A DNA stretch of 17,503 nucleotides from DATKXO01 sp035528995. GTDB taxonomy: Bacteria > Planctomycetota > Phycisphaerae > UBA1845. Of the stretch, positions 8,088-15,418 are shown piece by piece. The position numbers and the translations under genes were made by a program. The stretch lies in the NCBI GenBank assembly GCA_035528995.1, contig DATKXO010000138.1, positions 1 through 17,503 of the forward strand. The letters are read 5' to 3'. The notes beneath the pieces are model-generated. The model did no database searches. It saw only the letters and a list, made by a program, of their open reading frames with translations, and had not been told where the DNA came from. The first letter of the stretch is position 1. Each line of letters opens with the position of its first letter.

Positions 8088-8393
8088 ATGCGATGGCGAT
8101 GGGCGATTGTGGGGATGGCGGCGCTGCCGTCTGTCGTCGGCTGCCCCGTGGTTCCTCCGGCGTCAGAGTGGGGGGACACGGACGTCGGCTGCGCGGATCA
8201 CTGGAGCCTGGCTCACTTCGGCAGCGGCGTGCTGCTGGGGCCGACGTTCGGCGATGACAGTTTCGCACCGAGCATGGCCGTTCTGGTCGGATGGGAGATC
8301 ATCGAGCCGTCGATGTGGCCGGGAGAGACCGCACAGAACCAAGTTTGCGATATCGGCTGGGGCGGGCTCGGCTGGCTGATGTCGACGCGCTGA
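8088..8393 (+). CDS. Small predicted lipoprotein of unknown function
   Basis: This 101-residue protein starts MRWRWAIVGMAALPSVVGC, a plausible lipoprotein signal with lipidation at Cys19. The mature part contains CADHWSLAHFGSGVLLGP, then VGWEIIEPSMWPGETAQNQ and CDIGWGGLGWLMSTR. The spaced H...G...WE..E...NQ..D...GW pattern recalls small polytopic proteins of the VanZ-like type, but the similarity is weak and I do not assign it. The track-style longer start (8055) would place eleven extra residues before the signal, so I prefer the ATG at 8088; no strong ribosome site is seen for either. It lies 118 bp after the broken lipoprotein gene on the same strand and could be co-transcribed with it. 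Confidence 0.55.
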   Translation: MRWRWAIVGMAALPSVVGCPVVPPASEWGDTDVGCADHWSLAHFGSGVLLGPTFGDDSFAPSMAVLVGWEIIEPSMWPGETAQNQVCDIGWGGLGWLMSTR

Positions 8394-8689
8394 TCGGCGG
8401 CAGCGAGCGCCCGCTCGCGACCGGTCGTTGCTGGAAACGCGGACATGATCGCGGCGGCAACACGTCGGGAAGGTGCCCGGAGTGTGGACAACCGCGTCAG
8501 GAGCACGGGCCGCCCCGCGTCACGTGTGGAGGACTGGTGATCCCGTCGCGGATGCCGGCTGTGAGGCCGGCTCGGTGGGCACAAGCAGGTGCCAGACAGG
8601 CCGTTTGGGATCGAATTGGAGGACTGATCCGGGTAGGATCACGGCCTCAGGTCTGATCCATGGGAAACGTCAGGGCAGGAGATGATGTC
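8394..8689. other. Intergenic region before the beta-helix lipoprotein gene
   Basis: No convincing gene is seen. An inverted repeat, gccggc-tgtgag-gccggc (8554-8571), could form a hairpin but has no T-run. AGGAGA sits just upstream of the next start codon at 8690. A TAGGAT at 8634-8639 could be a -10 but lacks a good -35. Confidence 0.5.
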
Positions 8690-10195
8690 ATGACAGCTTC
8701 TCTTCCAAGATGCTTGACTGTAGTGGTTACCGCGCTGAGCGTCGCCCTGCTGGTCGGATGCGCCGGCGGTGGGGCAGCAGGCGGTGGCGGCGGGGGCGAC
8801 GACGAGCAGCAGAATGAGAACGTGGCACCCAACGACAACGGAGCAGGCGACGACACGCAGCAGAACGAGAACGTCGCACCCAATGAAAACGGAACAGATG
8901 ACGATTGGCCGCCGGTTCCCGGCGGCGAGTACTATGCGCCCGACCGGCCGCGCACGAACGGCGTGGAGTACTACGTGGCCCCTGATGGCGACGATTCGAA
9001 CGCCGGGACTATCGACGCGCCGTGGGCGACGATTCAGCACGCGGCCGAGGTGCTGGAGCCCGGCAACATCGTTTACCTCCGCGACGGCGTTTACAGCGAA
9101 GCGGTGGTGACCGAATCGAGCGGCACCGCTGACGCGGACATTACGTTCGCGGCGTATCCCGACGAGCGGCCCATCATGGACGGCACCGGCGTGGACGCGA
9201 ACAACGGCTTTATCGTGGTGCACGACTACATCGTGCTGCAGGGCCTGACCATCCGGAACTGGCCGGAGAACGCGGTCTGGATCGAGAACGCCGCGTTCCT
9301 CTACATGGCCGACTGCGAAGTCTACGATGTGCCCTACGGTGTCGGCGCCAGCTATGGGACTCACGACTTCGTGTTCGATCACGTGTCGGCCCACGACTTC
9401 GACCTGTACGGTTTTGACGTCTCTCCGGGGGATTCCGACTGCTACAACGGCGTGTTCTGGCACTGCCTCTCCCACACCGGCCGCGACCCCGAGCAGAACG
9501 TGGACGGCTTCGCCCTGGGGCACGGTACCCAACACAACTTCTGGCTCTATCGCTGCGAGACTTACGGGGTGTACGACGGCTTCGACATCAGCTCCGGCGA
9601 CACGCTGCTGGAGGGCTGCTCGGCCCACCACTGCGGCAACGCGGGCTTCAAGCTGTGGCAGGACAACGTGCGTCTGGTCAACTGTCTGGGTTATGAGAGC
9701 CAGGGCGCCAACGTGGAACTGGACTGGGACGGCGACGGCGGCACGGTGACCATCCGAAACTGCACGTTCGTCGGATCGGACACGTTCAACATCTGGGTCG
9801 AGAACTCCGGCGACACCCTGCAGATGTACAACACGATCATGGCTGGCGGGCGCAACATCGGATTGGCCTTCGAGGAGCGGGACGCGAGCCGCTACCAGGG
9901 GGACTACAACCTGTTTCAGAACGAAACGGGCCGGGCGTTCGTCGTGGGCTACGAGGACGAGTTCTCGACTGAGCCGCTTGACGGCTGGCGCAACTACTCC
10001 GGCCAGGATGCCAACTCGGTGAGCGCCTCAACCGTGGCGGAGCTATTCGTGGATCCGGCCGGATTCGACTTCCATCTTCTGGACGGCAGCCCCGCCGCCG
10101 ACGCCGGTATGTCCGATGACGCTCCAACGGAAGACTACGACGGTGCCACGCGGCCGCAAGGCACGGCAGTAGACATCGGCGCGTTCGAGGGATAG
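8690..10195 (+). CDS. Exported parallel beta-helix lipoprotein (DUF1565 / polysaccharide-lyase-like fold)
   Basis: This 501-residue lipoprotein has a signal ending LSVALLVGC (Cys24), then a Gly/Ala/Asp/Asn-rich linker with a 17-residue tandem repeat (QQNENVAPN in each copy, bases 8801-8902). The folded part begins EYYVAPDGDDSNAGTIDAPW and ATIQHAAEVLEPGNIVYLRDG, the typical opening of right-handed beta-helix proteins of the DUF1565 type. Many short turns follow, such as IVLQGLTIRN, AFLYMADCEVYDV, TLLEGCSAHHCGNAG, VRLVNCLGYES and VTIRNCTFVGSD, as expected for helix coils. It ends PAADAGMSDDAPTEDYDGATRPQGTAVDIGAFEG-like, the usual C-terminal cap. Such proteins bind or cleave polysaccharides at the cell surface; no catalytic residues can be assigned here. 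The ATG at 8690 has AGGAGA seven bases upstream, so it is preferred over 8660. It is convergent with the next gene. Confidence 0.85.
   Translation: MTASLPRCLTVVVTALSVALLVGCAGGGAAGGGGGGDDEQQNENVAPNDNGAGDDTQQNENVAPNENGTDDDWPPVPGGEYYAPDRPRTNGVEYYVAPDGDDSNAGTIDAPWATIQHAAEVLEPGNIVYLRDGVYSEAVVTESSGTADADITFAAYPDERPIMDGTGVDANNGFIVVHDYIVLQGLTIRNWPENAVWIENAAFLYMADCEVYDVPYGVGASYGTHDFVFDHVSAHDFDLYGFDVSPGDSDCYNGVFWHCLSHTGRDPEQNVDGFALGHGTQHNFWLYRCETYGVYDGFDISSGDTLLEGCSAHHCGNAGFKLWQDNVRLVNCLGYESQGANVELDWDGDGGTVTIRNCTFVGSDTFNIWVENSGDTLQMYNTIMAGGRNIGLAFEERDASRYQGDYNLFQNETGRAFVVGYEDEFSTEPLDGWRNYSGQDANSVSASTVAELFVDPAGFDFHLLDGSPAADAGMSDDAPTEDYDGATRPQGTAVDIGAFEG
8801..8902 (+). repeat. 51-bp coding tandem repeat, two copies
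   Basis: Two adjacent 17-codon units (8801-8851 and 8852-8902) encode 13 of 17 identical residues, centred on QQNENVAPN. They form the linker between the lipid anchor and the beta-helix domain. Confidence 0.85.
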
Positions 10196-10225
10196 CGGAC
10201 GACGTGTTTTGCGTTCAAACGGACC

Positions 10226-10243
10226 GGAAGCCGCATGGCTTCC
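10226..10243. terminator. Hairpin between convergent genes, possible bidirectional terminator
   Basis: ggaagcc-gcat-ggcttcc is a perfect 7-bp stem with a 4-base loop, 30 bp after the beta-helix gene and 65 bp beyond the stop of the leftward lipoprotein gene. No T-run follows on either strand, so termination activity is uncertain. Confidence 0.45.
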
Positions 10244-10308
10244 GCGCCTTGCTCGACGGAGAGAGGTTTTGTCACGCTCCCGCCCGATGAGAACGGGGGC
10301 GATCCCGG

Positions 10309-12408
10309 TCAGAAGACCAGGGCGATGGTCTTGGACACGGAGGGCTGCTCCAGCCCGTCGAGCAGGCTGGGCTGCACGAGGACCGAGATCGTGTCGGTGA
10401 CCCCCGCGTCACCGCCGGGAACGGTGAGCGTGCCCACGTATTCTTCCGAGGTGATGTCGGCCGTCACGCTGTCCGAGTAGTCGTCCGTGCCGGCCACGGC
10501 GATGGTCACCGTTCCGCCGGAAGCACACGAGACTTTGACCTCCGCGACATACCCCTCGTCCGGCCCGGGGTCCGCAGGGCTGGTGGAGAAGCTGTCGATG
10601 GAAGGCGAGCCGCCGAAGTCGATGCTGAAATTCGGGAAAGGCCCGATCGAGCTGACGATCTGCGGGCCGCTGGTCTTGAGCCCCTGCCCCGGCACGTTGG
10701 CGTAGGCCTGGATCTCCATGCTGACCGGCTCCGGAGCGGCCAGGACGTCCACGACCTTCTTGATGTTGTTGCAGACGAAGTCGCTGATGCCCGGCGTGCC
10801 CGGCGGCGCGCTCACCGGGCCGGTGCCCATGGCCGCGCACATGCCGAGGTAAACGGTCAGGGCGGTCTCGCAGGCGGCGAAGATCGGCACGGCTTCTCCC
10901 GTGGGGCCGCCGGCCACCAGGTCGATGGCGGCCGACAGCTTGAGGCAGAGCCAGGTTCCACTGACGGCGGCGACCGCGGGACTCACGGTGCAAAGCGCGT
11001 CGATGTCGGCCTTGAATTTGGCGCACATGTCCTGCACGGTCTGCCCGTCCACCGCGGGTTCAGGCAGAGGGATGGTGGCCTGGTAGCCGCCCCCCAGGCC
11101 GAGGGGGAACGCGGGGTACGACCGGGCCGTACCACCGGACCAGGGCGAGTCATAGGCGAGGTAGACCGAGGCGTCGTCCACCGTCGCCCCACAGCGGATG
11201 ACCTCCACGTTGACGGCCGCGCCGGCCGCGGCCTTGTGCGTGGTGGCCGGTCGCTTGATCACGTCGGTCTCAAGGCACATTCCGGAGTCGGCGATGGCCT
11301 GGCATTCCTGCGGCGTGAGCGTGATCCGTCGGCCTGCCCGCGGGCTCCCTTGGGCCGCAGCCCGCAGCCGGGCGGCGATGTACTTCTGCGTCTGATCGTC
11401 GAGGCCCTCCTCCAGGTCGAGCAGCGTGTTGATCTGGTAGGAGCCGTCGCCGGTGACGCCGGTGACCAGGACCTCGGTGTCACTGGACCATTGCATGTCG
11501 ATGATGGAGCCGTCGCTGCCGATGAATCGGTTCGGCCGGTCGTCCTCACCGAAGTGAATCCAGGTGGCCTCGTCGGTGCCGACCTGCTCGGCGGATTGGT
11601 GGCGCATGGCGGTCAGGCGAACGGGGAAGCCGTCGGCGTCCTTCTCGGCGTAGTACTCGAGGTTCTCTCCTTCGGGCGTAGTGGCCGAGAACATCAGCGG
11701 ATCGCCGGCGTTGGTGTACTGGGTGAAGGCGATCTCATTCACGGGCGGCTCGTCGCCGTCGGGCTCGGGCGTGTCGCCGCCGTCAGGCTCGGGTGTGTCG
11801 CCGCCGTCTGGTACCGGTCCGACGGGCGGTGCGAAGCGCACGGCAAGCGTCGTGATCTGGAGCGTGGCGTTCATGTCACCGGTCGCGGCAAGGCAGATTG
11901 CGAACGCACCCGAGCGCACGTAGGACAGGGCGGAGCCGGTCAGGGGGAGATCCGTCACGGAAGCGGTGAAGGCCGATCCATCGTAGGAGAGGGCAAACGC
12001 GCCCACGTCCAGGCCCTCATCGCACGGGCTCGCGGAGCCGGCCGGCGCGATGTAGGCCCGCACCGACGCGGCGCCGGCCTGGCCGGTGAACTGGACGTTC
12101 TGCGGCTCGATGAAGAGGGTGGCCTGCGAGGGCGAGTCGGTGGGCATCTGGGAGAAGATGTCGATCCTGGCAGCGGTGCGGTCCTGGCCGCCCGCGGCGT
12201 CGAGTTGGAACTGGCCGGTCTGGCCGATGGGCGCGGAGAAGGTCTCTCCGGTGATGGTGAATCCGCCGCCCTGGTCGTCAGCGGGGCCGTCGCCGTCGCC
12301 ATTACCGCCGCTGCTGACCGTGGTGCAGGCGGGCAGCAGGAGCATCAGGGCAACAACCGGCGTCAGGCACAGCGTCGCGAAGACGTTCGATCGATTCCGG
12401 AAGGACAT
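10309..12408 (-). CDS. Large exported lipoprotein of unknown function
   Basis: This 699-residue protein starts MSFRNRSNVFATL and has a lipoprotein signal ending ALMLLLPAC (Cys28). GAGGAG six bases before the ATG at 12408 supports this start over one 13 codons upstream. The mature N-terminus is Gly/Asp-rich. A beta-rich domain follows (about residues 45-195), then a linker with three EPDGGDTP-like repeats (24-bp DNA repeat at 11762-11809). The middle domain holds NEIAFTQYTNAGDPLMFSATT and a segment predicted to be strand-rich. A Cys-containing region (CAKFKADIDALC, CETALTVYLGMCAAMG, FVCNNIKKVVDVL) recalls a planctomycete lipoprotein type. The C-terminal ~110 residues (SIDSFSTSPADPG onward) look like an Ig-like domain. 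No catalytic motif is recognised. An inverted repeat at 12470-12493 lies upstream. Confidence 0.8.
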   Translation of the reverse strand: MSFRNRSNVFATLCLTPVVALMLLLPACTTVSSGGNGDGDGPADDQGGGFTITGETFSAPIGQTGQFQLDAAGGQDRTAARIDIFSQMPTDSPSQATLFIEPQNVQFTGQAGAASVRAYIAPAGSASPCDEGLDVGAFALSYDGSAFTASVTDLPLTGSALSYVRSGAFAICLAATGDMNATLQITTLAVRFAPPVGPVPDGGDTPEPDGGDTPEPDGDEPPVNEIAFTQYTNAGDPLMFSATTPEGENLEYYAEKDADGFPVRLTAMRHQSAEQVGTDEATWIHFGEDDRPNRFIGSDGSIIDMQWSSDTEVLVTGVTGDGSYQINTLLDLEEGLDDQTQKYIAARLRAAAQGSPRAGRRITLTPQECQAIADSGMCLETDVIKRPATTHKAAAGAAVNVEVIRCGATVDDASVYLAYDSPWSGGTARSYPAFPLGLGGGYQATIPLPEPAVDGQTVQDMCAKFKADIDALCTVSPAVAAVSGTWLCLKLSAAIDLVAGGPTGEAVPIFAACETALTVYLGMCAAMGTGPVSAPPGTPGISDFVCNNIKKVVDVLAAPEPVSMEIQAYANVPGQGLKTSGPQIVSSIGPFPNFSIDFGGSPSIDSFSTSPADPGPDEGYVAEVKVSCASGGTVTIAVAGTDDYSDSVTADITSEEYVGTLTVPGGDAGVTDTISVLVQPSLLDGLEQPSVSKTIALVF
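11762..11809 (-). repeat. 24-bp tandem repeat encoding an EPDGGDTP linker
   Basis: Two 24-bp units (11762-11785 and 11786-11809) differ at two positions, with a partial third unit next to them. They encode the acidic, proline-containing linker of the large lipoprotein. Confidence 0.8.
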
Positions 12409-12469
12409 GGGTTGCTCCTCTCTCTGCGGCGAGTGTGGCTCGCCCATGGGTGCTTATGGAACGCTCAAG

Positions 12470-12493
12470 CGCCCGATGGATCGTCATCGGGCG
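12470..12493. promoter_or_regulatory. Perfect 9-bp inverted repeat upstream of the large lipoprotein gene
   Basis: cgcccgatg-gatcgt-catcgggcg, with nine perfect pairs and a 6-base spacer, is centred about 73 bp upstream of the ATG at 12408. It could be an operator or an RNA hairpin in the leader. No T-run follows. Confidence 0.45.
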
Positions 12494-12725
12494 ACTGTCC
12501 AGGCAATCGAGGACATCGCCAAGGTCGGTCATCAGAGTGTCGTTCGACGCTCCGGCCACGGAGCCCGAGCAGACTCGCTCAACAACAGCCCATCGGCTGC
12601 GCCCCCGAGAACCCCGACAGAATATTACCAGCTTCCAGACCTGCGACGCAACCGATTCCGGCGGGGTCCGTCTTGTTTGGGCAGGGGCTCATCCTCGAAC
12701 AGCCGCCCGGCAGGGCGCAAGAAGA

Positions 12726-12757
12726 ACCGGGGACCCACGAAGCCGCAGGTTCCCGGT
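12726..12757 (-). terminator. Rho-independent-type terminator of the leftward PEP-CTERM gene
   Basis: On the minus strand ACCGGG...CCCGGT arms, with an inner ACC/GGT pairing and a short loop, are followed by TTCTTCTTG. It lies 26 bp after the stop codon at 12783. The stem has two internal mismatches. Confidence 0.65.
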
Positions 12758-12782
12758 GGGGAGATCGTGTTCTGCCTGGGGT

Positions 12783-13463
12783 CTACCGTCTTCGCCTCAG
12801 CACCGCCAGGGCGCCAAACGCCAGCAGGGAGAGGCAGGAAGGCTCGGGGATCAAGGTGGCCGAGATGCCCAGGGACACGAAGTTCCCGGTGATCTCGGCG
12901 GTCCCGCCGGCGCCGTCGCTGACGGCGACCAGTGTGTTGCTCACGCTCAGATGCAGGTGGGAGACGTCGGGCACCGCGAACTGCAAGAGCAGTTCAGCGC
13001 TGCTGTTCCAGGGCACGGTCCCGGCGCTGTCACCGGAAGCCGAGAAGAGGAATCCGTCCGTGAAGGGCGACATGCCGTGCCCGGCCACGGTGCCGGTCAT
13101 GTTCAGTTCCGCGCTGACGGTGTTGGACGCACCGCCGGTGATCGCGTAGTTGCCGTACTCGAAGATCTCGATGCTGAGGAACTTCTGGTTCTCGCCAGCC
13201 GTTAGGTCCACGTCCAACACGTCCGTGACCGTGTCCGACGACCTGCTGTCGCTGGCCGCGGCCGGGAAGTTGCTGTTCGTGAAGTACAGCGTGTTACCGC
13301 CGAACCAGGTCGGGCTGCCGAACAGATTGCTGTCGCTGTTGCGCCCGTTGGCCCAACTGAAACTCTCGGCGCTTCCGCTGGAGTTGCTCCAAGCCACGTC
13401 CGCCGAGGCCACAACCGGCATACACAGCGCTGCCAGCGCCGTCACCAGGAGCTTCGTCCTCAT
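12783..13463 (-). CDS. PEP-CTERM sorting-domain exported protein
   Basis: This 226-residue protein has a signal peptide, MRTKLLVTALAALCMPVVASA, with cleavage expected before DVAW. The mature part is rich in Ser, Asn, Thr and Gly and predicted to be beta-stranded; I recognise no enzyme domain. The C-terminus starts PEPSCLSLL at residue 206, then a hydrophobic helix and the basic end AVLRRRR, the PEP-CTERM signal that is cut by exosortase during export to the envelope or matrix in bacteria that have one. No exosortase is in this window. The ATG at 13463 is preceded by AGAGG at a suitable distance. A terminator-like hairpin lies downstream at 12726-12757, and an inverted repeat GTTGCCC-N8-GGGCAAC lies upstream at 13507-13528. 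Confidence 0.85.
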   Translation of the reverse strand: MRTKLLVTALAALCMPVVASADVAWSNSSGSAESFSWANGRNSDSNLFGSPTWFGGNTLYFTNSNFPAAASDSRSSDTVTDVLDVDLTAGENQKFLSIEIFEYGNYAITGGASNTVSAELNMTGTVAGHGMSPFTDGFLFSASGDSAGTVPWNSSAELLLQFAVPDVSHLHLSVSNTLVAVSDGAGGTAEITGNFVSLGISATLIPEPSCLSLLAFGALAVLRRRR

Positions 13464-13506
13464 CGCCTCTGTCCTCTCGTAAGTGCCTCAACTCGCCGAC
13501 CCAGGC

Positions 13507-13528
13507 GTTGCCCACAGACCAGGGCAAC
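13507..13528. promoter_or_regulatory. GTTGCCC/GGGCAAC inverted repeat upstream of the leftward PEP-CTERM gene
   Basis: gttgccc-acagacca-gggcaac has seven perfect pairs and an 8-base spacer, 44-65 bp before the ATG at 13463. It could be an operator or a leader hairpin. The TTGCC/GGCAA half-sites resemble those at 14165-14177. Confidence 0.4.
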
Positions 13529-14164
13529 CGCCGGACCGACAGCAAACTCACGAAACCAGGGTTGGAGCGACAACAGGGAGGTGTTGCGCCTCGATCCCCT
13601 CGCTCCTCTCCGACTCCGTGCCCCGGACCGGAAAAAGACCGGCAAAAAAAGAGAGAAACCGGACTGCCGCCTGGGCGACATTCCGTCTCTCTCTATCTCC
13701 CCGGACCGGGCTTCCCACTCTTGCCGGACCGTCGTCGGGGACTCCCCCCGGATGGCCGATCCGGCATCTTCCTCTGGAATAGCTGAAACGCCCCTCCAGA
13801 GTCAAGCCCATTCCGGCCATGACCAGCCATTTTCCTTCAATGACCCCGATACGCCACAGGCGTCTCTGTACGCGCCCCGACGCCGCAAGCCAGCGGGCTC
13901 GCCAGGACTTGCAGCCGCGGCTGAACCGCGCCGGGCTATCGGCATCCGATAATGATCCGGGCCCCGGCCGTTCCGCCCACCACGGCTGCGACGTCGGGCC
14001 GTTGGAGCTGAGGCCGCGGCCGCCACCGCGTCGTTCAACCGGAGTCTGACGGCATGTCGTTTCGGCGGGGCATTGCTTACACGAAGAACCGTATAGTTAT
14101 AGTGTCACGGTAGACGGTATGCATCCTCGTGAAGCGCAGCAAGCAGCACTCGCCTTGACATTGA

Positions 14165-14177
14165 CTTGCCAGGCAAG
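14165..14177. promoter_or_regulatory. Candidate operator palindrome (MarR-type) before a PEP-CTERM gene
   Basis: cttgcc-a-ggcaag is a perfect 6-bp palindrome around one base, with outer matches TT..AA, just upstream of the -35 element. TTGCC...GGCAA is the core of known MarR-family operators such as E. coli marO. A MarR-family gene lies 1.7 kb downstream, and its own promoter region carries TTGACTTGCCA. Confidence 0.45.
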
Positions 14178-14185
14178 CAAATGTG

Positions 14186-14214
14186 TTGACACACGAATCC
14201 GCCATCGCTATGGT
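14186..14214 (+). promoter_or_regulatory. Sigma-70-type promoter of the rightward PEP-CTERM gene
   Basis: TTGACA at 14186-14191 (perfect -35) and TATGGT at 14209-14214 (four of six) are separated by exactly 17 bp. The start would leave a leader of about 95 bases before the ATG at 14317. This is the best promoter match in the window. Confidence 0.65.
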
Positions 14215-14280
14215 AGTAGACAGGAGAGAGGGAGCGAGGTTTCCGGGGTTCTGCCCGCGAGGTCTTGGTCCCTTTTTAGA

Positions 14281-14302
14281 GTGGCGTGCACAGGCACGTC
14301 AC
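14281..14302 (+). promoter_or_regulatory. Leader hairpin directly before the ribosome site
   Basis: gtggcgtgc-acag-gcacgtcac forms a 9-bp stem with one G-U pair and a 4-base loop, immediately followed by GGGAGGAG, the ribosome site of the gene at 14317. It might affect translation start or message stability. It matches no riboswitch I know. Confidence 0.4.
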
Positions 14303-14316
14303 GGGAGGAGCGAAGG

Positions 14317-15036
14317 ATGCATCGGGCCGCTAGAGTACTCACAGGACTTGCCGTGCTGGCATTCTGTACAGCGGCGTACGCAGACCCAGCGCCGTTGCTC
14401 GGAATTGAAATGTGGACCAACGCCCCGGGCGACGTCCCGCAGTCGTGGGATCCGGCCGGCGTGGACAATGGCGATGGAACCTGGGACTACGACGGTTCGC
14501 TGGTCGATCCCGACGGACACTGGACGGTGGACTGGGACATGACGGTCGACCCTGACCCGTACGTCAGCGCCGGCTATAGCGTCCTGAACACGTTCTCGAC
14601 TACTCTGATCTTCAACGTGATCACCACTCTGCCTGTGGCACCGATGACGATAAACCCGCTGATGGGTGGCTCGACCGGCGGTTCGGTCACCGACGCGAAC
14701 TTCGACAGCATCGGAACGGCCGCCACGACGAACGGCATTGCCTTCTACGAAGGTCTGATCGACGGTGCTGCGGTCCTGCCGCTGCATCCTGATCCGAGCG
14801 GCTGGACCGTGCCCTACCAGGGTGGCACGGCGAACATAACGGCCATCGGCGCCGGATTGCCGGGGCCGACCCTGACCGCACCGGCCGTCAGCACCGACAT
14901 TGGCATCCACCACCAGTTCACGCTGACGCCAGGTGACCGCGTTTCGTTGACCAGCTTCTTCGTCGTGGTTCCCGAGCCTTCGTCGCTCGGTCTTCTGACA
15001 TTGGGAGCACTGGCCGTCCTCCGTCGAAGGCGCTAA
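14317..15036 (+). CDS. PEP-CTERM sorting-domain exported protein
   Basis: This 239-residue protein has a signal peptide, MHRAARVLTGLAVLAFCTAAYA, cleaved before DPAP. The mature domain (LLGIEMWTNAPGDVPQSWDP, then NGDGTWDYDGSLVDPDGHW) is Gly/Asp/Thr-rich and predicted to be beta-stranded, with unknown function. The C-terminal PEP-CTERM signal begins PEPSSLGLL at residue 219, runs through a hydrophobic helix, and ends AVLRRRR. It shares the last ten residues with the leftward PEP-CTERM protein. The ATG at 14317 is set by GGAGGAG 7-13 bases upstream; the frame is open further upstream but has no ribosome site there. It has a strong promoter (14186-14214) and a good terminator (15070-15125), so it is a single-gene unit. 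Confidence 0.88.
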   Translation: MHRAARVLTGLAVLAFCTAAYADPAPLLGIEMWTNAPGDVPQSWDPAGVDNGDGTWDYDGSLVDPDGHWTVDWDMTVDPDPYVSAGYSVLNTFSTTLIFNVITTLPVAPMTINPLMGGSTGGSVTDANFDSIGTAATTNGIAFYEGLIDGAAVLPLHPDPSGWTVPYQGGTANITAIGAGLPGPTLTAPAVSTDIGIHHQFTLTPGDRVSLTSFFVVVPEPSSLGLLTLGALAVLRRRR

Positions 15037-15418
15037 TAGAGAGTCCGAAGAACAAAGACCGCGAACGCTGATCGGGCGAATCAGGCAGACCCTCTGGGTG
15101 TCTGGTTCGCCTGATCCTCTTTCTTCGGGCCGGCCGGTTCGAGCAGGGCCGACGCTCTCGAGGTGCGGACACGCCGCATACCGGCCGGGCTGGTCGCCGC
15201 AGCGGCATACGCCGGAGCAGAGCGTCATAAGCGCCGACTCGTCGAGGTCGATGAACGAGCTACGGCACACCTACCTGCGATCACGGGCAACGCTTGAACC
15301 GGCTTTACCGGTCGCAGCAAGATGATTCCTGCGTGTTCGGCCGGCAGAGACTTAAGCCATGAGGCACGACCGTTTTATCCGGATGCCCGGGCTGTCTGCC
15401 GCAAGACAGGTCTCTTAC
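15037..15418. other. Intergenic region before the EF-hand/HEAT gene
   Basis: This 382-bp stretch holds the terminator at 15070-15125. Its right part contains two overlapping, mutually exclusive pairings: ggcag..gac (15343-15351) with gtctgcc (15394-15400), and the hairpin ctgtct-gccgca-agacag (15392-15409) just before the ATG at 15419. No known riboswitch was recognised. No other gene is seen. Confidence 0.5.
15070..15125 (+). terminator. Rho-independent terminator of the PEP-CTERM gene
   Basis: A stem of about 20 pairs with G-U pairs and one bulge spans 15070-15116 (gatcgggcgaa... with ...ttcgcctgatc), followed by ctctttctt. It starts 34 bp after the stop codon at 15034-15036. Confidence 0.85.

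Larger units (their letters stand above)
12409..12782. other. Intergenic region between two leftward genes
   Basis: This 374-bp stretch lies between the PEP-CTERM gene (upstream, stop at 12783) and the large lipoprotein gene (start 12408). It holds a terminator-like hairpin at 12726-12757 and a perfect 9-bp inverted repeat at 12470-12493. The overlapping short frames show no family pattern or ribosome site, so I see no gene here. Confidence 0.6.
13464..14316. other. Intergenic region between two divergent PEP-CTERM genes
   Basis: This 853-bp stretch carries no gene I can support. Frames of 70-120 codons lack start signals and family patterns. It contains an inverted repeat at 13507-13528, an A-rich stretch with repeated gaccgg around 13620-13665, and a pyrimidine-rich run (ctctctctatctcc near 13687). 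The promoter, palindrome and leader hairpin of the rightward gene (14155-14310) lie at its right end. Confidence 0.6.

Noticed and set aside
6398..8179. A 593-codon frame antisense to the lipoprotein gene
   Set aside because: It is a GC-rich shadow: it contains a Phe-Thr run mirroring the Glu-Gly repeat, has no family pattern, and runs opposite to a gene with clear lipoprotein features.
11236..13149. A 637-codon frame on the plus strand across the large lipoprotein and PEP-CTERM genes
   Set aside because: It crosses two well-supported minus-strand genes, lacks a ribosome site and shows no domain.
13581..13952. Frame of 123 codons in the PEP-CTERM intergenic region
   Set aside because: No start signal, no hydrophobic or domain pattern and a Pro/Arg/Ser-rich shadow-like composition.
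14092..14099. Second -10-like TATAGT before the PEP-CTERM gene
   Set aside because: No suitable -35 at 16-18 bp; the TTGACA/TATGGT pair at 14186-14214 is far better.
15240..15418. Riboswitch (c-di-GMP type) before the EF-hand gene
   Set aside because: Only scattered resemblance such as GGGCAA; the conserved core of the known classes is not found.
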